Shown: piece by piece, positions 1-9,297 of the stretch | How the letters are laid out: the number at the start of each line of letters is the position of its first letter | How positions within the stretch are numbered: the stretch's first letter is position 1 | NCBI GenBank assembly: GCA_026702845.1 | Contig: JADCLS010000013.1 | Coordinates: 62,001 to 126,000 of the forward strand | DNA length: 64,000 nucleotides | DNA from: Candidatus Heimdallarchaeota archaeon | GTDB taxonomy: Archaea > Asgardarchaeota > Heimdallarchaeia > Heimdallarchaeales > Kariarchaeaceae | Reading direction: 5' to 3' | Program-made: the position numbers and the translations under genes | Notes under the pieces: model-generated | The model's input: the letters and a program-made list of their open reading frames with translations, nothing else | The model's database searches: none | Told to the model about the DNA's origin: nothing

Positions 1-1909
1 CTTCAAATGTTGGAGGACTTACATTGACGAGACGGTCAAATCGTCCAGGTCTCAGCAATGCAGGATCTATCATCAATGGTCGGTTTGTTGATGCAATAAC
101 AATAACATTATTGAGTACCTCTAACCCATCAATCTCTGTAAGAATCTGTGAGACTACACGCTCAGTAACAGAGTTCTCAGAACCCATACCTCGTTTACTG
201 GCAATCGCATCTATTTCATCAAAGAATATCACCGTGGGAGATGCCAATCTAGCCTTTCTGAATACCTCTCTAATACCACGCTCTGATTCTCCAACAAATT
301 TATTTAGGATTTCAGGTCCTTTAATAGATATAAAATTTGCCTCTGCTTCATTAGCAACAGCTTTGGCAAGCATAGTCTTCCCTGTACCTGGAGGACCAAA
401 GAGCAATATCCCCGTTGGTGGTGTAATCCCCATTCTGGTGAATGCCTCGGGATATTTCAGTGGCCATTCCACTGTTTCCTTGAGTTCATCTATTACAGCC
501 TCTAAACCACCAATATCCTCATATTTGACATCTGGAACTTCAATAAAAACCTCTCGTAATGCAGAAGGTTGTATCTCAGATGCTGCTTCAGAGATATCAT
601 CATGAGTTACCTCCATACGTGTCAGAATTTCAGCAGGAATGGTGTCAGCCTCAATATCGATTTCAGGTAAAAATCGTCTGAGAGTGCGCATTGCTCCTTC
701 TCTTGCAAGTGCTTTTAGGTCTGCACCTACCATACCATGGGTGATCTCTGCAAAGTATTTCAGATCTACATTTTCTGCTAAAGGCATACCTCGAGTATGG
801 ATCTGCATGATCTCATATCGTCCTTCTGCTGATGGAACTCCGATCTCTATTTCCCTGTCAAACCTACCAGGTCTGCGTAAAGCAGGATCGATTGCAGATT
901 CTCGATTAGTGGCAGCAATAACAATTACATGACCTCTTCCTGCAATGCCATCCATGCTTGCTAGGAGTTGGGCAACTACACGTCGTTCCACTTCACCTGT
1001 TGTTTCCTCCCTCTTGGGGGCTACACTGTCAATTTCATCAATAAAAATAATAGTTGGAGCTCGTTCCTGTGCCTCTCTGAAAATTGAACGTAATCTCTGC
1101 TCTGATTCACCGTAATATTTTGACATTATCTCAGGACCATTGAGTGTGATGAAGTGTGCATCAGTCTCATTAGCTACAGCCTTGGCAATCATCGTTTTAC
1201 CTACTCCCGGAGGCCCATGTAACAATACGCCCTTTGGAGGATCAATGCCTAGCTTCTCAAAGAGTTCAGGATGTCTTAATGGTAATTCAATCATCTCACG
1301 TAATTTCTGTATGACATCATCAAGACCACCAATATCCTCATAGGATAAATGAGAGGATATGCCTTTCTCATCGAGTGGCTTATCAGAAATTTTTAATTCT
1401 GTATCCTCAGTGATGACCACTATTCCCTCTGGTTTGATTGCTTGAACCACAAATGGATTAGCTCTCCCTAGTACGGGGATCATCACCGTATCTTCCAATG
1501 TTAATGGAAATCCGAGCAATTTTTTCTTCATAAATGCCTCAAAACCCAATTCAAGTGGGTTAGATGCACTTTGTGTCTGTGCAAACAGAACATATTTTGC
1601 TTTCTCAATATTAGCTCTTCTGATAATGACTTTCTCGTTAATACTAGCACCACAATTACCTCGGATCACACCATCCATTCTAATGATATTTCTGTTTAGA
1701 TCCTCAGGATAGGCCGGCCAGGCAATTGCAGCAGTGATTTTCTCTTTTCCGATGATTTCAACCTCATCACCAGTACTAACTCCAATGGCCTTCATTGCTT
1801 TATTGTCTATGCGTATTTTACCTCTGATTACATCTCGATTTTTTGCCTCTGCCACAGATAACTCAATGGTGGGCCTTCCATCTTTAATTTCTTCTTTCTT
1901 TCGTTTCAT
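1..1909 (-). CDS. cdc48: Cdc48/VAT-type AAA+ ATPase (3' part outside window)
   Basis: Hexameric protein unfoldase of the Cdc48/p97/VAT family, which uses ATP to extract and unfold substrates in the cytosol. Reading the minus strand from ATG at 1909 gives 636 residues open to the window edge; the family is usually about 730-750 residues, so roughly the last 100 are missing. Residues 1-190 form the N-domain (double-psi barrel type). D1 has Walker A GPPGVGKT near residue 232 and Walker [10 protein letters not shown]2 has Walker A GPPGTGKT near 503 and Walker B VIFFDEID. Both domains show arginine-finger sequence around RRPGRFDR or LRPGRFDR. The start is the first ATG and is followed by a basic MKRKKEE end. 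Plus-strand open frames over this gene are antisense shadows. The family call is very secure. Confidence 0.96.
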   Translation of the reverse strand, partial: MKRKKEEIKDGRPTIELSVAEAKNRDVIRGKIRIDNKAMKAIGVSTGDEVEIIGKEKITAAIAWPAYPEDLNRNIIRMDGVIRGNCGASINEKVIIRRANIEKAKYVLFAQTQSASNPLELGFEAFMKKKLLGFPLTLEDTVMIPVLGRANPFVVQAIKPEGIVVITEDTELKISDKPLDEKGISSHLSYEDIGGLDDVIQKLREMIELPLRHPELFEKLGIDPPKGVLLHGPPGVGKTMIAKAVANETDAHFITLNGPEIMSKYYGESEQRLRSIFREAQERAPTIIFIDEIDSVAPKREETTGEVERRVVAQLLASMDGIAGRGHVIVIAATNRESAIDPALRRPGRFDREIEIGVPSAEGRYEIMQIHTRGMPLAENVDLKYFAEITHGMVGADLKALAREGAMRTLRRFLPEIDIEADTIPAEILTRMEVTHDDISEAASEIQPSALREVFIEVPDVKYEDIGGLEAVIDELKETVEWPLKYPEAFTRMGITPPTGILLFGPPGTGKTMLAKAVANEAEANFISIKGPEILNKFVGESERGIREVFRKARLASPTVIFFDEIDAIASKRGMGSENSVTERVVSQILTEIDGLEVLNNVIVIASTNRPLMIDPALLRPGRFDRLVNVSPPTFE

Positions 1910-2059
1910 GATGAATCACTAGTATTTTCTCTACACAGTAGTATGTAAATTTCATTTAAAAAAGACTAACTCGCGATAAAGTTTTATTATTCTAAGATTG
2001 ATAATGTTCCTACTTTTGTATATCTAATATTAGAGCTTTTAGAATCTGCTGGAATTTGA

Positions 2060-2512
2060 TCAAAATGGTTTGAATATCACAAGAAAAATATTGATACAAA
2101 GAAAAGCTGCTAATACCATCTCACGCTTCTGTAGAGTTTCAATTTCTGGAATCAAATTATCTATTGATCCTTCAGATTCTGAGAAAGAGGCAATTTTCTT
2201 ACTAACTGGACGAATTACGGTGAAACTAGCTATCAATAAAAGTAACCATATAGTCTCTTTCATGATAAGCCAAATCTCAGAATGATCAAAACTCATGCTT
2301 AGATATACACCAGTAATTACTGCTAAGCTACCACTAATGGATGCAATTTTTGCATTCGCACTTAGAATCTTGACAACCTGTCTTTGAGAATCTTCATCTT
2401 TCAAACTCTGAATTACACGATTTATAATAATCACTATTATCAATGGAGAAAACCAGGTGATAATGGATAACAGATGAATATATTTTACAATTAAATAGCT
2501 TGATATGGCCAT
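2060..2512 (-). CDS. small four-helix membrane protein, function unknown
   Basis: A 150-residue integral membrane protein with about four hydrophobic segments (residues 10-30, 50-72, 80-100 and 130-148). A charged cytosolic-looking loop rich in Ser, Glu and Asp lies between segments three and four. Its size and layout resemble predicted membrane proteins of the CopD/DUF2269 type, but I see no diagnostic metal or heme ligands, so this is only a resemblance. It stands alone between cdc48 and the small regulator gene, all on the minus strand, and its 5' flank is AT-rich. No function is assigned. Confidence 0.75.
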   Translation of the reverse strand: MAISSYLIVKYIHLLSIITWFSPLIIVIIINRVIQSLKDEDSQRQVVKILSANAKIASISGSLAVITGVYLSMSFDHSEIWLIMKETIWLLLLIASFTVIRPVSKKIASFSESEGSIDNLIPEIETLQKREMVLAAFLCINIFLVIFKPF

Positions 2513-2586
2513 ATGCTATTACATTAACCACCACAATTTAAATGTTATTTCATCTGAAATTAACAAGATCAACCCAAGCTCAAAGA

Positions 2587-2754
2587 TTAAAATCTTCGAG
2601 TAGTGGAGGTCCTGGTATTCCAGAGTTCATCCTTTAGAAGATCACGAATTGCTAATCTAATGGCCTCAGATCTATTAGGATATTTCTGGAGCCTAACTAG
2701 CTCATCAAGTCCGCTTAAACTCTCTTCTGGCAGGTGTACAGTTACTAATCTCAT
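2587..2754 (-). CDS. ribbon-helix-helix transcriptional regulator (55 aa)
   Basis: Translation from ATG at 2754 begins MRLVTVHLPEESLSGLDELV and ends TTRRF, 55 residues. It shows the CopG/Arc/NikR N-terminal ribbon-helix-helix pattern: a short beta strand (LVTVHLPEE), a first helix (SLSGLDELVRL), the turn YPNRSEAIR and a second helix (AIRLAIRDLLKDEL). Such proteins dimerise, insert the paired strand into the DNA major groove and often control their own gene. No C-terminal NikR metal-binding domain is present, so this is a stand-alone DNA-binding unit. A perfect palindrome lies 45 bases upstream and is a good candidate for its operator. Confidence 0.85.
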   Translation of the reverse strand: MRLVTVHLPEESLSGLDELVRLQKYPNRSEAIRLAIRDLLKDELWNTRTSTTRRF

Positions 2755-2798
2755 AGTTATACCTTCTTAATAATGTAATACATAGCTTAATTAATAAG

Positions 2799-2819
2799 TA
2801 TGATAGTAATACTATCATA
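2799..2819. promoter_or_regulatory. perfect palindrome, probable operator of the RHH regulator
   Basis: TATGATAGT-AAT-ACTATCATA is a perfect 9-base inverted repeat with a 3-base spacer. It lies between the divergent RHH regulator (start 2754) and the aminotransferase (start 2990). Its half-site TATGATAGT resembles sites bound by RHH regulators (NikR recognises GTATGA half-sites, though with wider spacing). Autoregulation is inferred from position and symmetry. Confidence 0.65.
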
Positions 2820-2989
2820 TAGTTCTGGTATTTTTTCGCAAATAAAAAATATTTATCAAATCGTTTATGGAAAATAAACTTTGGTGCAATTGAGTTATCA
2901 AGATGTATAAATCAAATCTAGCATTTTGAAAACATTGCAAAACACTCCTTGTTGAAACAATTAATATAAGTAACCTGGAATTACGGATT

Positions 2990-4102
2990 ATGAGAGATTT
3001 AGATGCCTTCAATATTACTGATAATTTTACCTACCTTAATAATGCATCAATTGGTTTACTTCCAAGAAAAACATTGGAAATTCTCGAAGAGAAGAACCGA
3101 AAGCAATCATGGCTAGGAGAAGCAGGACTTGATCGTGATGAGATTTTGCAGAATTGGGATTATTTACAGAAAAATATTGCTCAGATCATAGGTGGTAAGG
3201 CTGAAGGAGTAACTTTCACAACAAATACTGCATCTGGATTACATCTATCAGCAGATGGTATTCAAGAATCACTCAAATCCAATCAATCAATAGTAATCCC
3301 AGATATTGAGTTCTCAACAAATAGTTATATCTGGCAAAAACTAGTTAAGAGAAAGAAAATGAAGCTTGAAACCATAGCCTATTCTCAGGGAGAATACAGA
3401 CTTGAGGACTGGGAGGAGATTATTAATAGTTCAACGGCAATTGTGGCCCTTTCATCAATACAGTATTCAAATGGATTGCAATCTGATATCAAGGGAATAT
3501 GCAATTTAGCACATGATCACGGTGCTAAAGTGGTGGTAGATGGAATTCAGCACATTGGAAATACTCCTTTCAAAGCGGAAGAATGGGGGGTGGATTTCAT
3601 TGCAGCAGGTGGCTATAAATGGCAACTTGCACCTATTGGTACTGGTTTCTTTTATATTAATCCTAATCTTATTGAAGATTTTGAAACCATTCTAATTGGA
3701 TGGCAAGCAAGAGAAGATGGTATGAGATATATGACTCATAATGATTTTGTGCCAAATCATGGTGCAAGACGATATCAACAATCTTTAGATCCGAAATTAT
3801 CTGCATACACGTCAAGCCTAGATACGTTGTTAGAAATAGGTATTGAAAAAATTAACAAACACATCACATACTTACTGGATTATTTAATTCAAGGATTACC
3901 AGATCATGTAGTGCTAATGAGTAATAGAGAGGAACAATATCGTGGTGCAGCTATAAAATTGGGGGTGGAGAATGCAGAACAGAGAGTTGAAGAGTTAAAG
4001 AGACAGAATATCATCGTTTCATACAGAGATAATGCCATACGTATCTCACCTCACTTGTATAATACAAAAGAGGATATGGATAGATTATTGGATTTCGTAT
4101 AA
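2990..4102 (+). CDS. class V aminotransferase / cysteine-desulfurase-like PLP enzyme
   Basis: A 370-residue fold-type I PLP enzyme of the class V aminotransferase family, which includes cysteine desulfurases, selenocysteine lyases and isopenicillin-N epimerase-like proteins. Landmarks are LNNASIGLLP near the N-terminus, TTNTASGLHL (PLP phosphate region), VVVDGIQHIG (Asp and His contacting the cofactor) and GGYKWQLAPIGTGF with the Schiff-base lysine. No catalytic cysteine loop typical of IscS/SufS is evident, so it may act on a substrate other than cysteine. A TATA-like TTAATATAAG at about 2961-2970 lies some 25 bases before the ATG, which fits a leaderless transcript. The substrate cannot be read from sequence. 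Confidence 0.88.
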   Translation: MRDLDAFNITDNFTYLNNASIGLLPRKTLEILEEKNRKQSWLGEAGLDRDEILQNWDYLQKNIAQIIGGKAEGVTFTTNTASGLHLSADGIQESLKSNQSIVIPDIEFSTNSYIWQKLVKRKKMKLETIAYSQGEYRLEDWEEIINSSTAIVALSSIQYSNGLQSDIKGICNLAHDHGAKVVVDGIQHIGNTPFKAEEWGVDFIAAGGYKWQLAPIGTGFFYINPNLIEDFETILIGWQAREDGMRYMTHNDFVPNHGARRYQQSLDPKLSAYTSSLDTLLEIGIEKINKHITYLLDYLIQGLPDHVVLMSNREEQYRGAAIKLGVENAEQRVEELKRQNIIVSYRDNAIRISPHLYNTKEDMDRLLDFV

Positions 4103-4225
4103 ATGATATGATGACTATTCAAGGATTTAAATTCTTTTTGAGGAAGATATAAGTATGAGATTCTGGATATGAAAGCATAACTTATTAGATTTTTTCAAAT
4201 CTAAGGCTATAATCAGGTTCAAAAA

Positions 4226-5686
4226 TTATGGTTTAATTTCAATTGATCCAGTAAGTGGAATAGCATTGATATCAAGAAGTATCTCAGAGAAATTATCGAT
4301 GAAATCTAGGCGGAGCCCTTTTTGAGCACCTAAAGTCACTATATGTCCACCAGACAAATTAAACACGAATGCTCGTTTACCTATACGTAAGGCAAAGAAT
4401 ATCGCTGGGAGAAGAGAAAGAAATACAATTATCTTGAATAACAAGTAAACAGGTAGAAAAGCATCCACAATTGTCATGAATACTAAAAGATAGAGAAGAG
4501 GTCGATTAAATGGAGCACGTCCTACCTGAAAAGATACAACCTGTGATATTAAGTATTGTTCATCTCTTGGAACTCTGAATATACGCTCAAGGAGATCAAT
4601 CCGTCTCACTAGGAGACGCTGGTTAGTTAGATAGATCTCCTCAGATACTGAGCCAGTGAAGAAAACTAGTAAACCAATTGCTAGAAGAACTAGAGAGTAG
4701 AATAGAGGTATATCAAAAAACAGAGATATTATGCTGATAAACCCAATTAGAACCCCAACAAGGAGTTGACCTTCTTCAAAATAAATCAAGTGAACAGAGT
4801 CTACCTGCCTCTCATCACGTAATAACATAGATTTCACAGGGAGATTGGGCACGAAGGGACGTAGAAGTGTATCAATCAGTTTGGTGATTTTTCCTTTCTG
4901 ATGAGCTCTACGAAAGCCTCTTTTGATAGGGATAATAGGCTCAGCTGCCTGTTCATCGCCAATTGTTGCATCTGGATCTAAGCTAGCTTGATTTATTTGT
5001 GTTGATGTTTCTTCTGAGGGAGAAATCCTCAATTGAGTTGGAGTTTCAGTAATTGGCCCTTCTGGAGAGGATGTAGGTGTATCTTTTATTTCATCTAATG
5101 GTGAGACTGTTGAAGCAGTCTCAATAATTTCTTCTTTAGAAATTAATGTTTCTATGGATTGATCAACTGATGTATCTGCTGAGGATTCTGAATCAATATC
5201 ACTTTGGGTATCAAGTAAATTTGAATCGATAATTTCTTCTTTCACAGTTGACACGTCCATGGATTGATCCACTGATGATTCTGCTGAGGTTTCAGTGTCA
5301 ATATCACTTTGTGTGTCAGACGAAATTGAATTATCATCATTCGAAACATCTACTGTGATCTCTTCACTAGTTTCAGTTGGATCCTCATTTGAATCTAAAC
5401 TTTGGGAATGCTCCACCTCTGCAATGACATCTGCAATTATCTTCTTCTGTTCTTCTTGGATTTCTAGAGTAGTAGTAACCTCATCAACAGTTACAATAGG
5501 TTCAATATATTCTTCAAGATCAGGGAACTCTGTAATTAGTTCAGAGACACGTTCATGTTCTCTATTAATACCTTTTTGAGCCTTTATTTTTTTCTTTTCT
5601 CTTTTTACTGAATGGGTACTTTTTTTAACTGAATGGGCACGCTTGTTAGCGTTTGATTTTTTCTTTTTAACATTTTTCTTATTCAT
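4226..5686 (-). CDS. acidic-linker membrane protein with PH-like domain
   Basis: A 486-residue protein of unknown function. Residues 1-40 are extremely basic (Lys/Arg). Residues 45-270 are a long Ser/Thr/Asp/Glu-rich, probably disordered linker that holds two copies of a motif of about 35 residues starting DTQSDID. The last 200 residues hold two hydrophobic hairpins (about 305-345 and 395-430). Between them a segment with YLTNQRLLVRRIDLLERIF resembles the bacterial PH-like (bPH/DUF304-type) membrane-associated domain. It is the second gene of a pair: its start lies 4 bases after the stop of the 784-residue gene, so the two are almost surely co-transcribed. The PH-like assignment is by motif shape only. 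Confidence 0.8.
   Translation of the reverse strand: MNKKNVKKKKSNANKRAHSVKKSTHSVKREKKKIKAQKGINREHERVSELITEFPDLEEYIEPIVTVDEVTTTLEIQEEQKKIIADVIAEVEHSQSLDSNEDPTETSEEITVDVSNDDNSISSDTQSDIDTETSAESSVDQSMDVSTVKEEIIDSNLLDTQSDIDSESSADTSVDQSIETLISKEEIIETASTVSPLDEIKDTPTSSPEGPITETPTQLRISPSEETSTQINQASLDPDATIGDEQAAEPIIPIKRGFRRAHQKGKITKLIDTLLRPFVPNLPVKSMLLRDERQVDSVHLIYFEEGQLLVGVLIGFISIISLFFDIPLFYSLVLLAIGLLVFFTGSVSEEIYLTNQRLLVRRIDLLERIFRVPRDEQYLISQVVSFQVGRAPFNRPLLYLLVFMTIVDAFLPVYLLFKIIVFLSLLPAIFFALRIGKRAFVFNLSGGHIVTLGAQKGLRLDFIDNFSEILLDINAIPLTGSIEIKP
5110..5317 (-). repeat. in-frame tandem repeat in the acidic linker
   Basis: Two neighbouring units of roughly 105 bases each encode DTQSDID-x-E-x-SA-x-x-SVDQS followed by a Lys-Glu-Glu-Ile-Ile ending. 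One begins near base 5317 and the other near 5211, reading on the minus strand. The repeat keeps frame, so it expands or contracts the linker without breaking the gene. The outer edges are approximate. Confidence 0.65.
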
Positions 5687-5690
5687 AAAT

Positions 5691-8045
5691 TCACCTCTTA
5701 ATCAGAACTCCTGTCCAAATAATTTTTTGGGCCTCCGCCACATCTACTAAACTCAAGTATGGGACTTCCACCCGTATTCCTATTCCCTCAGCAGTCATTG
5801 AAATTGTTGGGAAGCTCTGTATCAATTCAATAATCCCATTTCCAAAACTCCAGGCACCACGAATTATCGTGAAGATGATCAAAAAGGTGAAGAGGAAGAG
5901 AACTAGTTCCACTCGTGGGAATAATTGAATGCTTGGGAGAAATATTTCTCTAAAATACGTTAATAAAACGAGAATTATCAATGATATTAGAGTTTTAAGC
6001 ATATAGGTTAGGAATAACCTTGCACCATGTCCGGAAACATAATTTTTCTTAGCTGTGATATTTTGAATCTGTGTGAGTAGAGCCTCATAAATTGTTGTCT
6101 CTCGATTAATTCCGATAAGGTAGAATAACCTTGGTGGATGTCTACGATGTTCAAAAAAGATCCTATTTGGAGTCATTCGGATGATAACCTTTTGCAGAGA
6201 GTAGAACTTAAGCCAGAGTAGGATCGTAAGCATTGATAGTAATAACAAAGTCAAAATTGGGATACCAAAGATATCACTAGATTCAGTATATGATCTATCG
6301 AGTACAGGATCCAGAAAATTATTACTTATGATAAGGTAGAATATGATTAGAATTAAACTGCCACAAAAAATTGAGATAGTCTTGAGTCTTATTGGATAAT
6401 CTACTGATTTTTTCCAAATTACTGGTTCATTCACGAGAAGAAGATCTTCGACTCTAAGATGTAATAACTTCTCATGTTTTTTAGCAATAGTGTTTGCCCG
6501 TATTTGCTGAATCTCCGTAATATCAGTTCCTTGCTCCCGATGCAGGGCTTCTTGGTACTCAAACATTGCACGATTAACTACCTTCCCAAAATCACGAACA
6601 GGGAGTTTGATATCACGAGAGCGTAATATTTGCATAATCTGGATAATCTCTTTTTCTTCAAGCCGATTAGTCAGGATTTTTCCAAACAAGGAACTTTCAT
6701 CTCCAATATATCTCCTTAATGTAGTAAGAGGGTTAGCAAGTTGATGTCGCATAACCCATTTATCGCCACATTTCGTTTTCAAAATAAATTTAATATACGT
6801 CTGGTTCACAAGGAAGAGTAAGAGAATTGCAGTTACCAGCAATATCACTGGAATAAAAGAAGCAAATGCAAAACTGAGATACAATGAGGAGAATGCAAGG
6901 ATTAATGATATTCCAAGATATTCCAGGTTAAGGGAATTTACCTTCTGGAACTCAAAACCAGCTATATCATCACGTTTAAGATCTGAAATGAAGAAAAATC
7001 TTTTTCCTAAAATTCCAGAAATTTTAGACATCTCCTGTGCAAAAATTATTCGTTTATTGGTAATAATCATTTCATGACTGTATTTTGCAAATTTCACACC
7101 ATAAATTATTGTCAAGATATCAACTGAGGTTAGAAGCACATAAAAGAAAAAATTCTGACTGAAAATGTGAATTCCTTGACCAAAATAGGTTACTGTCCTA
7201 ACAACAGTTGTGATTAATCCAAAAGAGGAGACTATTCTAAGCAAATAGAGATTCTGATCCATATCTGCGATTCCATCAATTTTTTCTCCCTTAAACCAGC
7301 CAAAATCCCATCTTTCATAACGTTTGGGAATTTTTCCAGGGCTAGTACCATAGAGATTCAGGTAAGCTTGTCTTACAAAGCCCCTGGGAATGGAAGCTTT
7401 TAATTTAAAATCTGCTGCATTCCGAATTCTTATCAATAAGGTCTCTCTCCATGGATAGGAAATCAAAATCAAAAGGACGCCTGCAGCTAGAAAAAAATAG
7501 CCTAGGCTAATAATCACATCTGAGGCAATATCTTGATAATAAGCTTCCAACTGTGATTCAACAAAATCTTCTTCTGGTTTTAGGAAGGGAATGAATTGAA
7601 GTATCCAGAAGATAAATGATATGGAATCTGGAAGTTCAAGTTCATTATAGAATGACCTACCGCGTATTAGGTTAATTCCTAGATTAGTCGCAGTCAGCAA
7701 TCCAAGAACAAATCCCAAAATATTTGCCTTAGGACCTTTACTCATTCCCTCAATATGTTCAAAAGGAAAATTAAATGATCGACTTAGGTAGGTTAAGGGA
7801 CGTGGATAAAGTCTTCGTGCAACTATTCTCTTGTTTGTTAAAGTAAGACGCCAACGTTGTCTAATTGTGTAAGAGCCATACCATAAAAGCAAAATGTAGA
7901 GACAAACCTTCCATAAAATGGATATTGGAAGGAAATATATACCAAATGTTAGCAAGAGAGTTAGCCAGAGATAACGGTGCTCAAAAGCCCATACATTGAC
8001 TGAATTTTGTACAATCTCATCCTTGGTAATTGCAAAGTCGACCAT
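5691..8045 (-). CDS. large multi-pass membrane protein with several PH-like segments
   Basis: A 784-residue protein with about a dozen hydrophobic stretches in pairs, alternating with soluble blocks. Three blocks contain the pattern T-x-N/K-R-I followed by an aromatic/basic strand run: LTLTNKRIVARRLYPR (near 70), MIITNKRIIFAQ (near 330) and IRMTPNRIFFEHRR (near 635). Each follows a transmembrane hairpin, as in bacterial PH-like (bPH_2) membrane proteins. So it looks like three repeats of 'hairpin plus PH-like domain' in one chain. It is the first gene of a two-gene unit with the 486-residue protein, which has a fourth such module. Function is unknown; a membrane-surface scaffold or lipid-sensing role is inference. 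Confidence 0.8.
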   Translation of the reverse strand: MVDFAITKDEIVQNSVNVWAFEHRYLWLTLLLTFGIYFLPISILWKVCLYILLLWYGSYTIRQRWRLTLTNKRIVARRLYPRPLTYLSRSFNFPFEHIEGMSKGPKANILGFVLGLLTATNLGINLIRGRSFYNELELPDSISFIFWILQFIPFLKPEEDFVESQLEAYYQDIASDVIISLGYFFLAAGVLLILISYPWRETLLIRIRNAADFKLKASIPRGFVRQAYLNLYGTSPGKIPKRYERWDFGWFKGEKIDGIADMDQNLYLLRIVSSFGLITTVVRTVTYFGQGIHIFSQNFFFYVLLTSVDILTIIYGVKFAKYSHEMIITNKRIIFAQEMSKISGILGKRFFFISDLKRDDIAGFEFQKVNSLNLEYLGISLILAFSSLYLSFAFASFIPVILLVTAILLLFLVNQTYIKFILKTKCGDKWVMRHQLANPLTTLRRYIGDESSLFGKILTNRLEEKEIIQIMQILRSRDIKLPVRDFGKVVNRAMFEYQEALHREQGTDITEIQQIRANTIAKKHEKLLHLRVEDLLLVNEPVIWKKSVDYPIRLKTISIFCGSLILIIFYLIISNNFLDPVLDRSYTESSDIFGIPILTLLLLSMLTILLWLKFYSLQKVIIRMTPNRIFFEHRRHPPRLFYLIGINRETTIYEALLTQIQNITAKKNYVSGHGARLFLTYMLKTLISLIILVLLTYFREIFLPSIQLFPRVELVLFLFTFLIIFTIIRGAWSFGNGIIELIQSFPTISMTAEGIGIRVEVPYLSLVDVAEAQKIIWTGVLIKR

Positions 8046-8430
8046 TACATTTATTTGATTACATACTCAATTAATAAGTTATGTCAGTTTTATCCTAAAG
8101 TATTTGAATTCTGAACAAAGAATTATTGCATTAGTTTAACTAAGTTGATTTATTTTGAAAATAATCCATTCTATTAAGTAACAAAAAAAAAATTAAAAAC
8201 CTATTTAATTAAATCTTCTACTAAATACCAGGAAATTCATCAAATATCAAATTAATTTCAATTAACACAGATTTAATAGCGTTAATACCGTACTGATATT
8301 GCTGTTCCAATACAATTTTTAATAACTATCAACTAATATTCAAAATTACTCATCCTCATAAATTCGAATCAATTATCCATAGGAATTCATTGTATCTTAA
8401 AATATCGTGAGAAAAATATGAAAAATAAGA
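8046..8430. other. AT-rich divergent intergenic region
   Basis: This 385-base, strongly AT-rich spacer separates the divergent membrane-protein pair from the alpha/beta hydrolase gene. No open frame or RNA gene is evident. A TATA-like CTTAAAATAT at about 8397-8406 lies some 25-30 bases before the hydrolase ATG and probably drives it. The opposing promoter was not pinned down. Confidence 0.5.
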
Positions 8431-9267
8431 ATGCCAAGTTTGAATATTAATAATTCAACAGTTCACTACCAACTTTCTGGTGAGGGAGAAAGTCTTGTCC
8501 TGATACATGGTGCATTTGTTAGCCTGTCGATGTGGAAGCCTCAAATGGAGTATTTTTCACAGTATTTTCGGGTAGTCACATATGATATTAGAGGACATGG
8601 GAAAACAGGATCTACTCCTCTAAAAAAATATACTATTGCACAATATGCTCATGATTTGCTAATGTTAATGGATGCTCTAGAAATTAACAATCCCATTGTG
8701 TGTGGACTCTCCTTAGGTGGTATGATTGCACAAGTATATGCTACAAAATATCCCAGCCGCCTATCTGCATTGATTCTATGTGATACAGCAGCTTCTCTCA
8801 CTATTACTACCTGGGATAAAATGATGAGATTGATGTATCCTAAATGGTTGATGTTATTGAGTATTCGATTAATGGGGGTGACTAATTTCATCAAATTTTC
8901 ATTCTGGACAGCAGAGAAAACAAGAAGTATGGAATGGCTTGGTGATGGATCAATCATTGAATACGAGAAGAACGAGATGAAAAAAATTTCCAAATCTGAG
9001 TATCTAAAGATTTTTGGATCACTCTACGATTTCTCCCTACAACCACTTGAGAAAATCAAAGTACCTACGTTGATTCTTAATGGAAAATTTGAGGCTAAAT
9101 CGATATTCAAGCATGCTGAGAAAATGCAGGGATTGATTGATAGTTGTGAGGTCGATATCATTGATAATGCTGGTCATGTAAGTAACATGGAGAATATTGA
9201 TGAGTTTAATCAGAAGGTGATTAATTTCTTGCAAAAATATTCAATCATAACAAATTATTCTCGCTAG
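8431..9267 (+). CDS. alpha/beta hydrolase
   Basis: A 278-residue alpha/beta-hydrolase-fold enzyme. LIHGAFVSLSMW carries the oxyanion-hole HG motif, YDIRGHGKTG is the typical strand-4 region, CGLSLGGM is the nucleophile elbow with the catalytic Ser near residue 94, and DNAGHVSNME near the C-terminus supplies the catalytic His. An acid residue is likely in the VPTLILNGKFE strand region. No signal peptide is seen, so it acts in the cytosol. The family covers esterases, lactonases, haloperoxidases and acyl-transfer enzymes, and the substrate cannot be told. A lipid-kinase gene follows 30 bases downstream with its own TATA-like box. Confidence 0.9.
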   Translation: MPSLNINNSTVHYQLSGEGESLVLIHGAFVSLSMWKPQMEYFSQYFRVVTYDIRGHGKTGSTPLKKYTIAQYAHDLLMLMDALEINNPIVCGLSLGGMIAQVYATKYPSRLSALILCDTAASLTITTWDKMMRLMYPKWLMLLSIRLMGVTNFIKFSFWTAEKTRSMEWLGDGSIIEYEKNEMKKISKSEYLKIFGSLYDFSLQPLEKIKVPTLILNGKFEAKSIFKHAEKMQGLIDSCEVDIIDNAGHVSNMENIDEFNQKVINFLQKYSIITNYSR

Positions 9268-9297
9268 GTATATACGTTTAATAGAAAAACATAATGT

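Noticed and set aside
24..1922. Plus-strand open frames (24-605, 639-932, 1140-1343, 1734-1922)
   Set aside because: They are antisense shadows of the cdc48 gene. Their protein sequences are Ser/Ile-rich with no family motif, while the minus strand gives an unbroken Cdc48 frame from 1909 to the window edge.
4103..4225. Possible C/D-box guide RNA (ATGATGA near 4107)
   Set aside because: A C-box-like run is present but no matching D box (CTGA) is found at the right distance, so it was not called.
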